This document shows positions 50,305-60,394 of a stretch of 64,000 bases of DNA, piece after piece; the stretch's first letter is position 1, and every line of letters starts with the position of its first letter. Position numbers and translations under genes: made by a program. The stretch spans positions 4,303,501 to 4,367,500 of the forward strand of contig NZ_CP072827.1 of assembly GCF_017916255.1 (NCBI RefSeq). The letters are read 5' to 3'. This DNA is from Streptomyces mobaraensis NBRC 13819 = DSM 40847 (GTDB taxonomy: Bacteria; Actinomycetota; Actinomycetes; Streptomycetales; Streptomycetaceae). The notes under the pieces are model-generated. The model saw only the letters and a program-made list of their open reading frames with translations. It did not search any database and was not told the DNA's origin.

Positions 50305-50985
50305 GTGACCCGAGTGCTCGTCGTCGAGGACGAAGAGTCCTTCAGCGACGCGTTGTCCTACATGCTGCGCAAGGAGGGGTTCGAGGTCGCCGTCGCGGCC
50401 ACCGGCCCCGAGGGCCTGGAGGAGTTCGAGCGCAACGGCGCCGACCTCGTCCTGCTCGACCTGATGCTGCCGGGCCTGCCCGGCACCGAGGTCTGCCGGC
50501 AGCTGCGGGGACGCTCCAACGTGCCCGTCATCATGGTCACCGCGAAGGACAGCGAGATCGACAAGGTCGTGGGCCTGGAGATAGGGGCCGACGACTACGT
50601 CACCAAGCCCTTCTCCTCGCGCGAACTGGTCGCCCGCATCCGCGCGGTGCTGCGCCGCAGGGGCGAGCCGGAGGAGGTCGCGCCCGCGGCGCTGGAGGCG
50701 GGCCCGGTGCGGATGGACGTGGACCGGCACGTCGTCACCGTCGGCGGTGCCAAGGTCGACCTGCCGCTGAAGGAGTTCGACCTGCTGGAGATGCTGCTGC
50801 GGAACGCCGGGCGGGTGCTGACCCGGATGCAGCTCATCGACCGGGTGTGGGGCGCCGACTACGTGGGCGACACCAAGACGCTCGACGTCCACGTCAAGCG
50901 GCTGCGCGCCAAGATCGAGCCGGATCCGGGGGCCCCGCGCTACCTGGTGACCGTGCGCGGTCTCGGCTACAAGTTCGAACCGTAG
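50305..50985 (+). CDS. phoP: Phosphate response regulator PhoP (RegX3-like)
   Basis: 226 residues. Receiver domain with acidic pocket Glu8-Asp9, phosphoacceptor Asp52 (LLDLMLPG), Thr79 and Lys101 (TKPF); OmpR-type winged helix (VDLPLKEFDLLEMLLRNAGRVLTRMQLIDRVWG, KTLDVHVKRLRAKIE). GTG start 76 bases after phoR. It binds PHO boxes and controls phosphate scavenging and, in streptomycetes, antibiotic onset. A strong hairpin follows. Confidence 0.96.
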   Translation: MTRVLVVEDEESFSDALSYMLRKEGFEVAVAATGPEGLEEFERNGADLVLLDLMLPGLPGTEVCRQLRGRSNVPVIMVTAKDSEIDKVVGLEIGADDYVTKPFSSRELVARIRAVLRRRGEPEEVAPAALEAGPVRMDVDRHVVTVGGAKVDLPLKEFDLLEMLLRNAGRVLTRMQLIDRVWGADYVGDTKTLDVHVKRLRAKIEPDPGAPRYLVTVRGLGYKFEP

Positions 50986-51006
50986 GCCGCGGGCTCACGC
51001 GGACCG

Positions 51007-51048
51007 GCGGGCGGGGCCCGGAGCCGACGGCTCCCGGGCCCCGCCCGC
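51007..51048. terminator. Terminator after phoP
   Basis: Perfect 14-bp arms GCGGGCGGGGCCCG (51007-51020) and CGGGCCCCGCCCGC (51035-51048), stem extended inward by GAGCC/GGCTC-type pairs. Lies between convergent phoP and the lipoprotein gene. Confidence 0.82.
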
Positions 51049-51080
51049 GTTCACGACCGTGTCCGACGGGCCGGGCCGGC

Positions 51081-51806
51081 TCAGTGCTCGGCGTCGGGCG
51101 CCGCCGGGGTCTGGCGTTTCTTGTCGGCCTTGTCGCCCTTGTTCTGGTCGCCGGTCTCCGGCTTCCCGTCCTTCTTGGACTTGTCCTCGGCCTTGCCGGA
51201 CGCCGGGGCGGTGGCGCCCGCCGGCTTGCCCTGCTTGCCGCCGCCCGGCTTGCCCGGCTGCGGGGACTGCGAGGTCTGCGGGGACTGGGAGGGCTCCGCC
51301 GGGCCCCAGTCCTTGAAGTAGCTGGTGGCCGGGACGACGAAGGCGCCGACCCGCACGTCACCGGTGCGGCTGAAGACGAACGACAGCTGCTGCTGCGCGC
51401 CGTCCTTGAGGCTCTCGCGGCCGTTCGGCAGGACGGCGGAGGCGTTGCCCTTGCCGCCCAGCGTCACCGAGCCCCCGGCCGGGACGACGACCGGGCCGCT
51501 GCCCTTGGCGCCGGTGAGCTGCACCGTGGCGTTCTTGCCGGGCAGCTTGACGGCGGTCAGCGTCTGGTCCTGGGTCCCGTTGTTGAACACCTGGCCCGTG
51601 ATCACGGCCGGGCCGGTGGCGGTCTGCCCCGGCTGGGTGACCACGTTGACGTTCTGGAGCTTGATGTCACCGACGGAGGCGGCGGCGTTGTCCGGCTTGA
51701 CCTGCAGCGTCTGCGCGCTGTTCCCCGCCCCGCAGGCGGAGAGCGAGACGATCGAGAGCGCGAGGACGGTGGCGGCGAGAGCGCCGCGTCGAAGGCTGCT
51801 GCTCAC
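51081..51806 (-). CDS. Lipoprotein with beta-sandwich domain and charged tail (DUF461-like)
   Basis: 241 residues. A lipoprotein signal is clear (LAATVLALSIVSLSACGAG, lipobox LSAC). The mature domain (AASVGDIKLQNVNVVTQPG, AVITGQVFNNGTQDQTLTAVKL) resembles DUF461/PCuAC-like copper-chaperone folds but lacks their Met/His copper motif. The last 75 residues are Ser/Pro/Gln then Lys/Gly/Asp-rich and disordered. AAGGAG precedes GTG 51806. Function unknown; convergent to phoP. Confidence 0.8.
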   Translation of the reverse strand: MSSSLRRGALAATVLALSIVSLSACGAGNSAQTLQVKPDNAAASVGDIKLQNVNVVTQPGQTATGPAVITGQVFNNGTQDQTLTAVKLPGKNATVQLTGAKGSGPVVVPAGGSVTLGGKGNASAVLPNGRESLKDGAQQQLSFVFSRTGDVRVGAFVVPATSYFKDWGPAEPSQSPQTSQSPQPGKPGGGKQGKPAGATAPASGKAEDKSKKDGKPETGDQNKGDKADKKRQTPAAPDAEH

Positions 51807-51995
51807 GGCGGCGGCATCTCCTTGGACGAAGTAAGAGGTGTGTCAGCGCGCTTAGGTTACCGAGCCGTCGCGTGGCCCCCGCACCCGACCCGCCCCTCAA
51901 GGTCCACTCGGCCGCCGAGCGTCCTACCACCGGCTTATCGGAGGAGCAGCCCGATGGATTATCGGTAAGGAATGTGAGTGGTGAGGGGGAACGAG

Positions 51996-52034
51996 TTACG
52001 GAATTGATCAAGTTCGGCTTGATCAATTCCGTAA
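51996..52034. repeat. Perfect 17-bp-arm palindrome, AT-richer than its surroundings
   Basis: TTACGGAATTGATCAAG (51996-52012), loop TTCGG, then CTTGATCAATTCCGTAA (52018-52034). No T-run follows and no gene ends next to it. A regulator site, a stable RNA hairpin, or a recombination site are the options. Confidence 0.85.
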
Positions 52035-52271
52035 TGCGCGCGCGGAACCTCCCGCCGCCCCGAACGGAGTACCGGAACTGCCGCGACCGGACCCCGGCAA
52101 AACGGGACGTTCGACCGCTCGCGAGCCCGTCCCGGTACGTGTAACGTGCCCGTTTCGCTTGCCCCGGACAACCGCTCCGACCTGCGAATACCTGCTTCCG
52201 GAACCCCCGCGCAGCACGTCCCGGCCGTTGTTGTCAAGCCCCGAGATATGCCCTGACCTGCGGAAACGCCA

Positions 52272-52300
52272 TTCAGAACGAACACTTCCCGTGTTAGACT
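52272..52300 (+). promoter_or_regulatory. carD promoter
   Basis: TTCAGA (52272-52277) and TAGACT (52295-52300) with a 17-base spacer, about 28 bases upstream of carD. A GGAAGGGG ribosome site follows. Confidence 0.6.
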
Positions 52301-52328
52301 GGATAGCCACGGAAGGGGTACCTGTCAC

Positions 52329-52811
52329 ATGACGTTCAAGGTTGGCGACACCGTGGTCTATCCCCATCACGGGGCCGCGCTGATCGAGGCCATCGAAACT
52401 CGCCAGATCAAAGGCGTGGACAAGACCTACTTGGTGCTGAAGGTCGCCCAGGGTGACCTGACGGTTCGGGTGCCGGCGGACAATGCGGAGTTCGTCGGTG
52501 TTCGCGATGTGGTCGGCCAGGACGGGCTCGACCGGGTCTTCGAGGTCCTTCGGGCGCCGTACGCCGAAGAGCCCACGAACTGGTCCCGCCGCTACAAGGC
52601 GAACCTCGAGAAGCTCGCCTCCGGCGATGTGATCAAGGTCGCCGAGGTCGTGCGCGACCTGTGGCGCCGGGAGCGCGAGCGCGGTCTGTCCGCCGGTGAG
52701 AAGCGCATGCTCGCCAAGGCCCGCCAGATCCTGGTCAGCGAGCTCGCCCTCGCGGAGAACACGAACGAGGACAAGGCCGAGGCCCTGCTCGACGAGGTCC
52801 TCGCGTCCTGA
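52329..52811 (+). CDS. carD: CarD family RNA polymerase-binding regulator
   Basis: 160 residues. The N-terminal RNA polymerase-interacting Tudor-like domain ([46 protein letters not shown]) and the C-terminal helical DNA-binding domain ([32 protein letters not shown], containing the wedge Trp region) are complete. CarD stabilises the open complex at rRNA and many housekeeping promoters. Its position upstream of ispD-ispF is conserved in actinobacteria. Confidence 0.96.
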   Translation: MTFKVGDTVVYPHHGAALIEAIETRQIKGVDKTYLVLKVAQGDLTVRVPADNAEFVGVRDVVGQDGLDRVFEVLRAPYAEEPTNWSRRYKANLEKLASGDVIKVAEVVRDLWRRERERGLSAGEKRMLAKARQILVSELALAENTNEDKAEALLDEVLAS

Positions 52812-53161
52812 CGCACACCTGACGCTCAGGTGCCGGCTCCCCGCCGCACAGCAGAAGTGCGACGCAGAGGTCGCGACGTGGAAGTGCCGCGGTGCCCGCC
52901 GACGAACGAAAGCTCGTCCGACGGGCGCTGCGGCATCTCTGCTCCGGCCGGGGCCGGTGTTTCCCGCCCGTGCCACCCATGGTCCGTACCATCGCGCCGA
53001 AGGCCCGGTGCGCGGACGCCGGTGGGCGAGCGGCCGGACCAGTCGTTCACGGAAGGGGCTGGTCACGGTGAGCGCCCGGCACGTTCCCGAGCCCTGCGCG
53101 CTCGGGGTTCCCCCAGGCCATACCCAACTCGGCCGAGGAAGCAAACCTGAACGCCAACGCG
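52812..53161. other. Intergenic region between carD and ispD
   Basis: 350 bases. Just after carD a small hairpin CACCTGA-CGC-TCAGGTG (52816-52832) may end the transcript. A GTG-started 33-codon frame at 53068-53169 overlaps the ispD start but has poor support. No promoter is obvious and nothing else stands out. Confidence 0.6.
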
Positions 53162-53971
53162 ATGTCTGATCGAGCCACTGTTCCCGACGGTCCGGAGCCG
53201 TACGGCGCCCCCGAGGCCCCCGCGCCCCGCACCGCCGCGGTGATCCCCGCGGCCGGACGCGGCGTCCGGCTCGGCCCCGGCGCGCCCAAGGCGCTGCGCG
53301 CCCTCAGCGGCACCCCCATGCTGGTCCGCGCCGTCCGCGCCATGACCGCCTCCCGGGCGGTCTCCCTGGTCGTGGTCGTCGCCCCGCCGGACGGCGAGGC
53401 CGAGGTGCGGTCCCTGCTCGACGACTTCCCGCTCGCGGGCGACCGCACCGAGGTCGTGGTCGTCCCCGGTGGCGCGACCCGGCAGGAGTCCGTGGGCCTG
53501 GGCCTGAAGGCGCTGCCCGACGACGTCGGGACCGTCCTCGTCCACGACGCGGCCCGGCCGCTCGTCCCCGTCGACACGGTCGACTCCGTCGTCGCCGCCG
53601 TCCGCGCCGGTCACCCGGCCGTGGTGCCGGCCCTGCCGCTGGCCGACACGGTCAAGCAGGTCGCCCCGCGGGACGCGGCGGACGCGACGGCTCCGGAGAC
53701 GGTCACCGGCACCCCCGAGCGCGCGCTGCTGCGCGCCGTGCAGACCCCCCAGGGCTTCGACCGGCGCACCCTGGACGCGGCCCACGCGACGTTCGAGACG
53801 GCCGCCCGCGAGGGCGACGGCGCCACCGACGACGCCGGGATGGTCGAACGGCTGGGCGTCCCCGTCGTGGTCGTCCCCGGCCACGAGGAGGCGTTCAAGG
53901 TGACCAGGCCGCTGGACCTGGTGCTGGCCGAGGCAGTGATCGCCCGGAGGAGGGCCAATGACGGTTTTTAG
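53162..53971 (+). CDS. ispD: 2-C-methyl-D-erythritol 4-phosphate cytidylyltransferase
   Basis: 269 residues. CTP-binding [20 protein letters not shown], the [21 protein letters not shown] region, [10 protein letters not shown], and late [14 protein letters not shown] match IspD, the third enzyme of the non-mevalonate isoprenoid pathway. About 25 extra residues precede the domain. The next gene, ispF, overlaps by 14 bases, so they are co-translated. Confidence 0.95.
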   Translation: MSDRATVPDGPEPYGAPEAPAPRTAAVIPAAGRGVRLGPGAPKALRALSGTPMLVRAVRAMTASRAVSLVVVVAPPDGEAEVRSLLDDFPLAGDRTEVVVVPGGATRQESVGLGLKALPDDVGTVLVHDAARPLVPVDTVDSVVAAVRAGHPAVVPALPLADTVKQVAPRDAADATAPETVTGTPERALLRAVQTPQGFDRRTLDAAHATFETAAREGDGATDDAGMVERLGVPVVVVPGHEEAFKVTRPLDLVLAEAVIARRRANDGF

Positions 53972-54452
53972 CCCGGGGACCCTGCCCCTGGTGGGCATCG
54001 GCACGGATGTGCACGCCTTCGAAGAGGGCCGCGAGCTGTGGTGCGCGGGTCTGCTCTGGGAGGACGCGACGCATGGCCTCGCCGGCCACTCCGACGGTGA
54101 TGTCGCCGCGCACGCGGCCTGCGACGCGCTGTTCTCCGCCGCGGGCGTCGGCGACCTGGGTGCCCACTTCGGCACCGACCGGCCCGAGTGGTCCGGTGCC
54201 TCCGGCGTGACCCTGCTGGCCGAGGCGGCCCGCATCGTCCGTGCCGAGGGCTTCGAGATCGGCAATGTGGCGGTGCAGGTCATCGGCGTCCGCCCGAAGA
54301 TCGGCAAGCGGCGGGCCGAGGCGCAGCGCGCGCTGTCCGAGGCGGTGGGCGCGCCGGTGTCCGTCTCCGGGACGACCTCCGACGGGCTCGGCCTGACCGG
54401 CCGCGCGGAGGGTCTGGCGGCGGTGGCGACGGCGCTGGTGTTCCCGCGCTGA
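53958..54452 (+). CDS. ispF: 2-C-methyl-D-erythritol 2,4-cyclodiphosphate synthase
   Basis: 164 residues. The metal-binding [12 protein letters not shown] (Asp-x-His), [19 protein letters not shown], and the [10 protein letters not shown] and [15 protein letters not shown] loops match IspF, the fifth step of the same pathway. Directly coupled to ispD. Confidence 0.95.
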   Translation: MTVFSPGTLPLVGIGTDVHAFEEGRELWCAGLLWEDATHGLAGHSDGDVAAHAACDALFSAAGVGDLGAHFGTDRPEWSGASGVTLLAEAARIVRAEGFEIGNVAVQVIGVRPKIGKRRAEAQRALSEAVGAPVSVSGTTSDGLGLTGRAEGLAAVATALVFPR

Positions 54453-54571
54453 GCGGTTGGGGCGTCACGCCCCGGTACGACGCCGCACTGGCATACCGTG
54501 ATCCGGTACCCACACTCCGTCGCGCGCGCGCCCGCCCGGCGCGCGCCCGTCTCTCGAGGGAAGGGCCCCGG

Positions 54572-54970
54572 ATGCTCTCGGACGACCTGAAGCAGTACCT
54601 GGACGACAATCCCGCCTTCGTCACCGTCGCGACCGTCCAGCCGGACGGCAGCCCGCAGCTGTCCGTCACCTGGGTCAAGCGGGACGGCGACGACCTGCTG
54701 ATCTCCACGACCGTCGGGCGCCGGAAGGAGAAGAACCTCCGCCGCGACCCGCGGGTCACCGTCCTGGTGAACCCGCCGAACGCCCCCTACACCTACGCCG
54801 AGGTCCGCGGTACCGCGGAGCTGACCACCGAGGGCGGTCAGCAGCTCATCGACGAGCTGTCCCGGAAGTACACGGGCAAGGCGTACGCGGACTTCAACCC
54901 GGACGCGAAGAACGACGCCCAGCGGGTCGTCGTGCGGGTCACGCCCCGCAAGGTGGTCGGCAATCTCTGA
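54572..54970 (+). CDS. PPOX-class F420- or flavin-dependent oxidoreductase
   Basis: 132 residues, split beta-barrel fold: FVTVATVQPDGSPQLSVTWVKRDGDDLLISTTVGRRKEKNLRRDPRVTVLV and the C-terminal VRVTPRKVVGN. In actinobacteria these small proteins often bind F420 and reduce unsaturated or nitro compounds; F420 versus FMN cannot be settled here. ATG 54572 with GAGGGAAGGG upstream. The start was placed by family length. Confidence 0.85.
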   Translation: MLSDDLKQYLDDNPAFVTVATVQPDGSPQLSVTWVKRDGDDLLISTTVGRRKEKNLRRDPRVTVLVNPPNAPYTYAEVRGTAELTTEGGQQLIDELSRKYTGKAYADFNPDAKNDAQRVVVRVTPRKVVGNL

Positions 54971-55018
54971 GCGGCCCTGCGCGCCCGCCGGGGAACGGCG
55001 GGCGCGTCCGCGTGTCCG

Positions 55019-56242
55019 TCAGCCGCCGTCGCCCGTCCCGGCGCCCACGCGGCCGGACTCGGCCGGTTCGAAGGGCTTGGGGTGGCGGGGCTCCTGGAGG
55101 ATGGTCAGGCCGCTCTGCGGGTCGGGTGTGCGGAGGGCGGGGACGGTGGAGTTGCGGCGCATCTCCTCCATGCCCTGCTGCATCGCGCGCCGCAGGCGTT
55201 TGCCCACCGGGCGTTCGACGCACCGGTGGATCAGCCAGGCGGCCGTCAGCATCACCGCGATCAGGCCGGCCACCAGCGGGTACGGCGGGATGTGCGAGCG
55301 CAGACCGTGGATGACGGTCATGCCGATGTACTGGTGGATGAGGTACAGCGGGTAGGTGAGCGCGCCGGCGGTGGTGAGCCAGCGCCACTGGATCCGGTCG
55401 AAGTAGCCCAGCGCGATCAGCGCCATGATCACGAAGGCCGCGAACACCATCAGCTTGGCCGGCCAGGTGGGGATGCTGTTGTTGGTGTTGTCGGCGACCC
55501 GCTTCGGCACCCCGTGCAGCGCGATCAGCAGGGAGACCGTGACGATGGCCCACAGCAGTGCCGTGGGCTTGAAGCGGTGCATCAGGTAGAAGGCGATGCC
55601 GGCGACGAAGTAGGGCGTGTAGAGCGTCGGGGCCCACATCTCCAGCAGCTTGCTGCCGGACTGCGGGGCGACGACCGCCGCGACGGTCCAGACGCCGCAG
55701 AACAGGACGCACTTGCGGTACGTGACGCCGGTGGCCACCACGATCGCGAAGAGGACGTAGAACTTCAGCTCGATGAACAGCGTCCAGTAGACGCCGTCCA
55801 CGTCCCACACCCCGAACGCCTCCTGGACCATCGTGAGGTTGGTGAGGACGACGTCCCAGTTCTCCACGCTGCGCACCTGCGGCCACAGCGTGATCACCCC
55901 GGCGGTGAGGAGGACCGCGAACCAGTAGGCGGGGTAGATCCGGGAGACCCGGGAGACCACGAAGTCGCCGAGCGACCGCCCCCAGGTGCTCATGCAGATG
56001 ACGAATCCGCTGATCAGGAAGAAGACCTCGACCCCGACGAAGCCGTAGCGGGTGACCGTCCGCAGGACGGGGAAGACCTTGTCCGGGTGCTGGTCCCAGC
56101 CGCCGCGCAGGGCGGTGTAGTGGAAGACCACGACCATGAGGGCCGCCACCAGACGGAGCCCGTCCAGTACGGCGAGCCGGGGTGCCGGGCGCCGGACGGC
56201 GAGTGGGGCGCCGTCGAGTTCACCTCGCCTGGCGAAGCGCAT
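55019..56242 (-). CDS. Acyltransferase-3 family membrane protein (copy A)
   Basis: 407 residues, about ten membrane helices. Family marks: RLAVLDGLRLVAALMVVVFHY with the catalytic-type His, GVEVFFLISGFVICMSTWGRS, SRVYP-like VSRIYPAYWFAVLL, WTLFIELKFY and GALTYPLYLIHQYIG. Members transfer acetyl or other acyl groups from CoA to sugars, peptidoglycan or antibiotics across the membrane. The C-terminal 50 residues are a hydrophilic tail. It is colinear with the neighbouring gene at 56383-57576, so the two arose by tandem duplication. Confidence 0.88.
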   Translation of the reverse strand: MRFARRGELDGAPLAVRRPAPRLAVLDGLRLVAALMVVVFHYTALRGGWDQHPDKVFPVLRTVTRYGFVGVEVFFLISGFVICMSTWGRSLGDFVVSRVSRIYPAYWFAVLLTAGVITLWPQVRSVENWDVVLTNLTMVQEAFGVWDVDGVYWTLFIELKFYVLFAIVVATGVTYRKCVLFCGVWTVAAVVAPQSGSKLLEMWAPTLYTPYFVAGIAFYLMHRFKPTALLWAIVTVSLLIALHGVPKRVADNTNNSIPTWPAKLMVFAAFVIMALIALGYFDRIQWRWLTTAGALTYPLYLIHQYIGMTVIHGLRSHIPPYPLVAGLIAVMLTAAWLIHRCVERPVGKRLRRAMQQGMEEMRRNSTVPALRTPDPQSGLTILQEPRHPKPFEPAESGRVGAGTGDGG

Positions 56243-56382
56243 GTCGTCCTCTTCCGTGGGCTAGTCGGATCGTCATACAGAGCGGGGGTGTGCGGGAATG
56301 CTGACACAGAGGACGTGCGCATGGCTGCGACCGTGGTCTCCTGTCTCTGTTTTTCTCCACCGTCTCCCCTGGATGGTGGTAT

Positions 56383-57576
56383 TCATCCACGCCCCTCGCC
56401 GACGGTTCGGTGACGGCCGGGTGACCGGACGGTGCCGGTGGCACCCGGCGGCCCGGCTCCCCGTCGTACGGCGGCGCGCCGGAGCGCGTCGCCGAGCCGG
56501 CGGGCCAGCGGGCGCTCGATCACCCTGTGCACCAGCCAGGCGGCCGTCAGCGCCCCCGCCAGCAGGAGGGGGAGCAGCACAAGGCGCGGAAGGTGTCCGT
56601 CCGCGTGCCGGATGACCACCCACCCGACGCGCTCGTGGAGCAGGTAGAGGGGATAGGTCAGCGCACCCGCGGTGGACAGCCAACGCCAGTCGAGCCGCCG
56701 TGTCCACCCCAGTGCGACCGCCATCACGGAGAGGTAGAACACGGCGACCAGGGCGAGGGTGGGCCAGTGGGGCACCCGGTGGCCCATGTACGCCTCCGCG
56801 CGGCGCTCCGCGACCAGCAGGTCGTGCTGGGCGATCAGGAAGGTGCCGCCCACGATCAGCCAGAGGAGCGGGGCCGGGCGGAAGCGGTACATCAGGTAGA
56901 AGGCGATGCCCGCGATGAAGTACCAGCAGTCGTAGGGCAGCAGGACGCGTTCGAGCAGCGGGTCGCCGGTGGCCCGGGCGACGACCGCCCCGGCGCCCCA
57001 GAGCCCGCAGAAGGCCACGACGCGCCGGTAGTCGAGCCCCTTGTGGACGACGAGCGCGAACAGCAGGTAGAAGCGGACCTCGATCCAGAGGGTCCAGTAC
57101 ACGCCGTCGACCGGTTCCACTCCCAGGGGGTCCTGGAGCATCGTGAGGTTGACGGCGACGTCCTGGAGGGCGGTCGGGGAGTTGACCACCGGCCACAGCC
57201 GGACGACGAGGGCGACCAGCAGCACCGCGAACCAGTAGGCGGGGAAGAGGCGGGTGATCCGGGAGACGGCGAACTGCCCGACGCCCTTGCCCCAGCCGCT
57301 CATGCAGATCACGAACCCGCTGATCAGGAAGAAGAGCTGGACGCCCAGCCAGCCGTAGGAGGCCGGCAGGTACGCGGTGGGGAAGAGGGCGCGGGCGGAG
57401 CGGTGGCCCCAGGCGCCGCTGTCGAAGGCGATCCAGTGGTAGGCGACGACCATCAGCGCCGCGCACAGCCGCAGCCCGTCCAGGGCGGCCAGCCGGCCCG
57501 GGCGGCGCGCGGGGGGTGCCGGTGGCCGCTCCCGGGGTTGGGGGTGGTCCTGCTGTACCGGCAGAGTGGAGTGCAA
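56383..57576 (-). CDS. Acyltransferase-3 family membrane protein (copy B)
   Basis: About 397 residues from TTG 57576, chosen because AGGAGG lies five bases upstream; an in-frame ATG at 57645 lacks a ribosome site. Family marks as in copy A: RLAALDGLRLCAALMVVAYHW, GVQLFFLISGFVICMSGWGKG, SRITRLFPAYWFAVLL, WTLWIEVRFYLLF and GALTYPLYLLHERVG. Substrate unknown. An AT-rich promoter region (TTTTTGCCGCAAAACATTAA on the plus strand) lies upstream at 57640-57670. 140 bases separate it from copy A, same direction. Confidence 0.88.
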   Translation of the reverse strand: MHSTLPVQQDHPQPRERPPAPPARRPGRLAALDGLRLCAALMVVAYHWIAFDSGAWGHRSARALFPTAYLPASYGWLGVQLFFLISGFVICMSGWGKGVGQFAVSRITRLFPAYWFAVLLVALVVRLWPVVNSPTALQDVAVNLTMLQDPLGVEPVDGVYWTLWIEVRFYLLFALVVHKGLDYRRVVAFCGLWGAGAVVARATGDPLLERVLLPYDCWYFIAGIAFYLMYRFRPAPLLWLIVGGTFLIAQHDLLVAERRAEAYMGHRVPHWPTLALVAVFYLSVMAVALGWTRRLDWRWLSTAGALTYPLYLLHERVGWVVIRHADGHLPRLVLLPLLLAGALTAAWLVHRVIERPLARRLGDALRRAAVRRGAGPPGATGTVRSPGRHRTVGEGRG

Positions 57577-57811
57577 CGCCCCTCCTGGTGTCCGCGGCGC
57601 TCCGGTCCCGAGGTGTGCCCGGGAAGTTACCACGCGGAATTGCATTTTTGCCGCAAAACATTAAATAGCGGGCAAAGCGTGCCGGAGGGTCGCGCGCGGA
57701 CCGCTCCGCGCCCGGCCGCGCACGCCCCCGAGGGCACTCGGGGTCCGGATCAGGGTCCGATCCGGGTGCCGGGCGCCCGGGGCACTGCCGCGGGCCCACT
57801 ACCCTGGTTCC

Positions 57812-59200
<1,389 letters not shown>

Positions 59201-59290
59201 GCGCCGGTCGCCGTCCTGAGCGACACTTTTCGTACGTACGTCTACTGAGCCGCGGCCAGCGGCTCTGGCAGTGAAGAAACAGGTGACCCC

Positions 59291-60241
59291 ATGGCCGGCA
59301 ACAGCCAGCGCAGGAACCGCCGCACGTCCAACAAGAAGGGCGCGACGGTCGGCAGCGGCGGCCAGCGGCGCCGGGGGCTGGAGGGTAAGGGCCCGACCCC
59401 GCCCGCGCACATGCGCAAGGGCCACAAGAAGAACCGCGTCGCCAACGCCCAGGCCAAGCAGGCGGCCCGCCGCCCGGCCCCGCGCCGCGGCGGCCCCAAG
59501 GGCACCAACGAACTGGTCGTCGGCCGCAACTCGGTGGTCGAGGCGCTGCGCGAGGGCGTCCCCGCGACCACGCTCTACGTCCAGCAGTACCTGGACAACG
59601 ACGAGCGCGTCCGCGAGGCGCTCCAGCTCGCCACGGACAAGGGCCTCAACCTCATGGAGGCCCCGCGCCCGGAGCTCGACCGGATGACCAACGGGCTCAA
59701 CCACCAGGGCCTGGTCCTCTCGGTGCCGCCGTACGACTACGCGCACCCCGAGGACCTCACCGCGGCGGCGCGGGCCGACGGCGAGGACCCGCTGATCGTC
59801 GCCCTCGACGGCATCACCGACCCGCGCAACCTCGGCGCCGTCGTCCGCTCCGTCTCCGCCTTCGGCGGGCACGGCGTGGTCGTGCCCGAGCGCCGCGCGG
59901 CCGGTATGACGGCCAGCGCGTGGAAGACCTCGGCCGGCACCGCCGCCCGGACGCCCGTGGCCCGCGCCACCAACATGACGCGGATGCTGGAGGCGTACCA
60001 GAAGGAGGGCCTGATGGTCGTCGGCCTGGCCGCCGACGGCGATGTCGAGCTGCACGAGCTGGACGCCCTGGAGGGCCCGGTCGTGATCGTCGTGGGCAGC
60101 GAGGGCAAGGGCCTCTCCCGACTCGTCGGCGAGACCTGCGACTTCCGGGTGCGGATCCCGATGCCGGGTGGCGCCGAGTCGCTGAACGCCGGTGTCGCGG
60201 CGGGCGTCGTGCTGTACGAGGCGGCGCGCCGCCGGGCGTGA
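59291..60241 (+). CDS. rlmB: 23S rRNA 2'-O-methyltransferase RlmB (TrmH/SpoU family)
   Basis: 316 residues. A basic, disordered N-terminal extension of about 70 residues ([33 protein letters not shown]) is typical of actinobacterial members. Then the substrate-binding domain ([17 protein letters not shown]) and the SPOUT knot with [31 protein letters not shown] and [22 protein letters not shown]. It methylates the ribose of a 23S rRNA guanosine (position 2251 in E. coli). Confidence 0.93.
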   Translation: MAGNSQRRNRRTSNKKGATVGSGGQRRRGLEGKGPTPPAHMRKGHKKNRVANAQAKQAARRPAPRRGGPKGTNELVVGRNSVVEALREGVPATTLYVQQYLDNDERVREALQLATDKGLNLMEAPRPELDRMTNGLNHQGLVLSVPPYDYAHPEDLTAAARADGEDPLIVALDGITDPRNLGAVVRSVSAFGGHGVVVPERRAAGMTASAWKTSAGTAARTPVARATNMTRMLEAYQKEGLMVVGLAADGDVELHELDALEGPVVIVVGSEGKGLSRLVGETCDFRVRIPMPGGAESLNAGVAAGVVLYEAARRRA

Positions 60242-60272
60242 CGCCGCGGTCGCGGTAGCGCGTCGTCCGCAC

Positions 60273-60307
60273 GGGCCGGACGGGCCGGGATTCCGCCCGT
60301 CCGGCCC
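60273..60307 (+). terminator. Terminator after rlmB
   Basis: Perfect 13-bp arms GGGCCGGACGGGC (60273-60285) and GCCCGTCCGGCCC (60295-60307), 9-base loop, 32 bases after the rlmB stop. Confidence 0.8.
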
Positions 60308-60394
60308 TTGCGGGCGCGCTTGTTGTCCGCCTTGACGGGTCTCGGACACCCGTGTCGGTCAAGGCAGTGTCCTAAGCTCCGGTCACTCGGTTAG

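Larger units (their letters stand above)
51807..52328. other. Intergenic region before carD
   Basis: 522 bases without a supported gene. It holds the lipoprotein promoter side (TAACCT and TAAGCG near 51850 on the minus strand), a TTATCGG direct repeat near 51935 and 51960, the 17-bp-arm palindrome at 51996-52034, and the carD promoter at 52272-52300. A 90-codon open frame from 51872 lacks a ribosome site and is not supported. Confidence 0.7.

Noticed and set aside
51872..52144. 90-codon ORF upstream of carD
   Set aside because: It reads through the perfect palindrome, has no ribosome site and no recognisable domain.
53068..53169. 33-codon GTG ORF overlapping the ispD start
   Set aside because: Ribosome site poor and sequence not protein-like; kept only as a remark in the intergenic entry.
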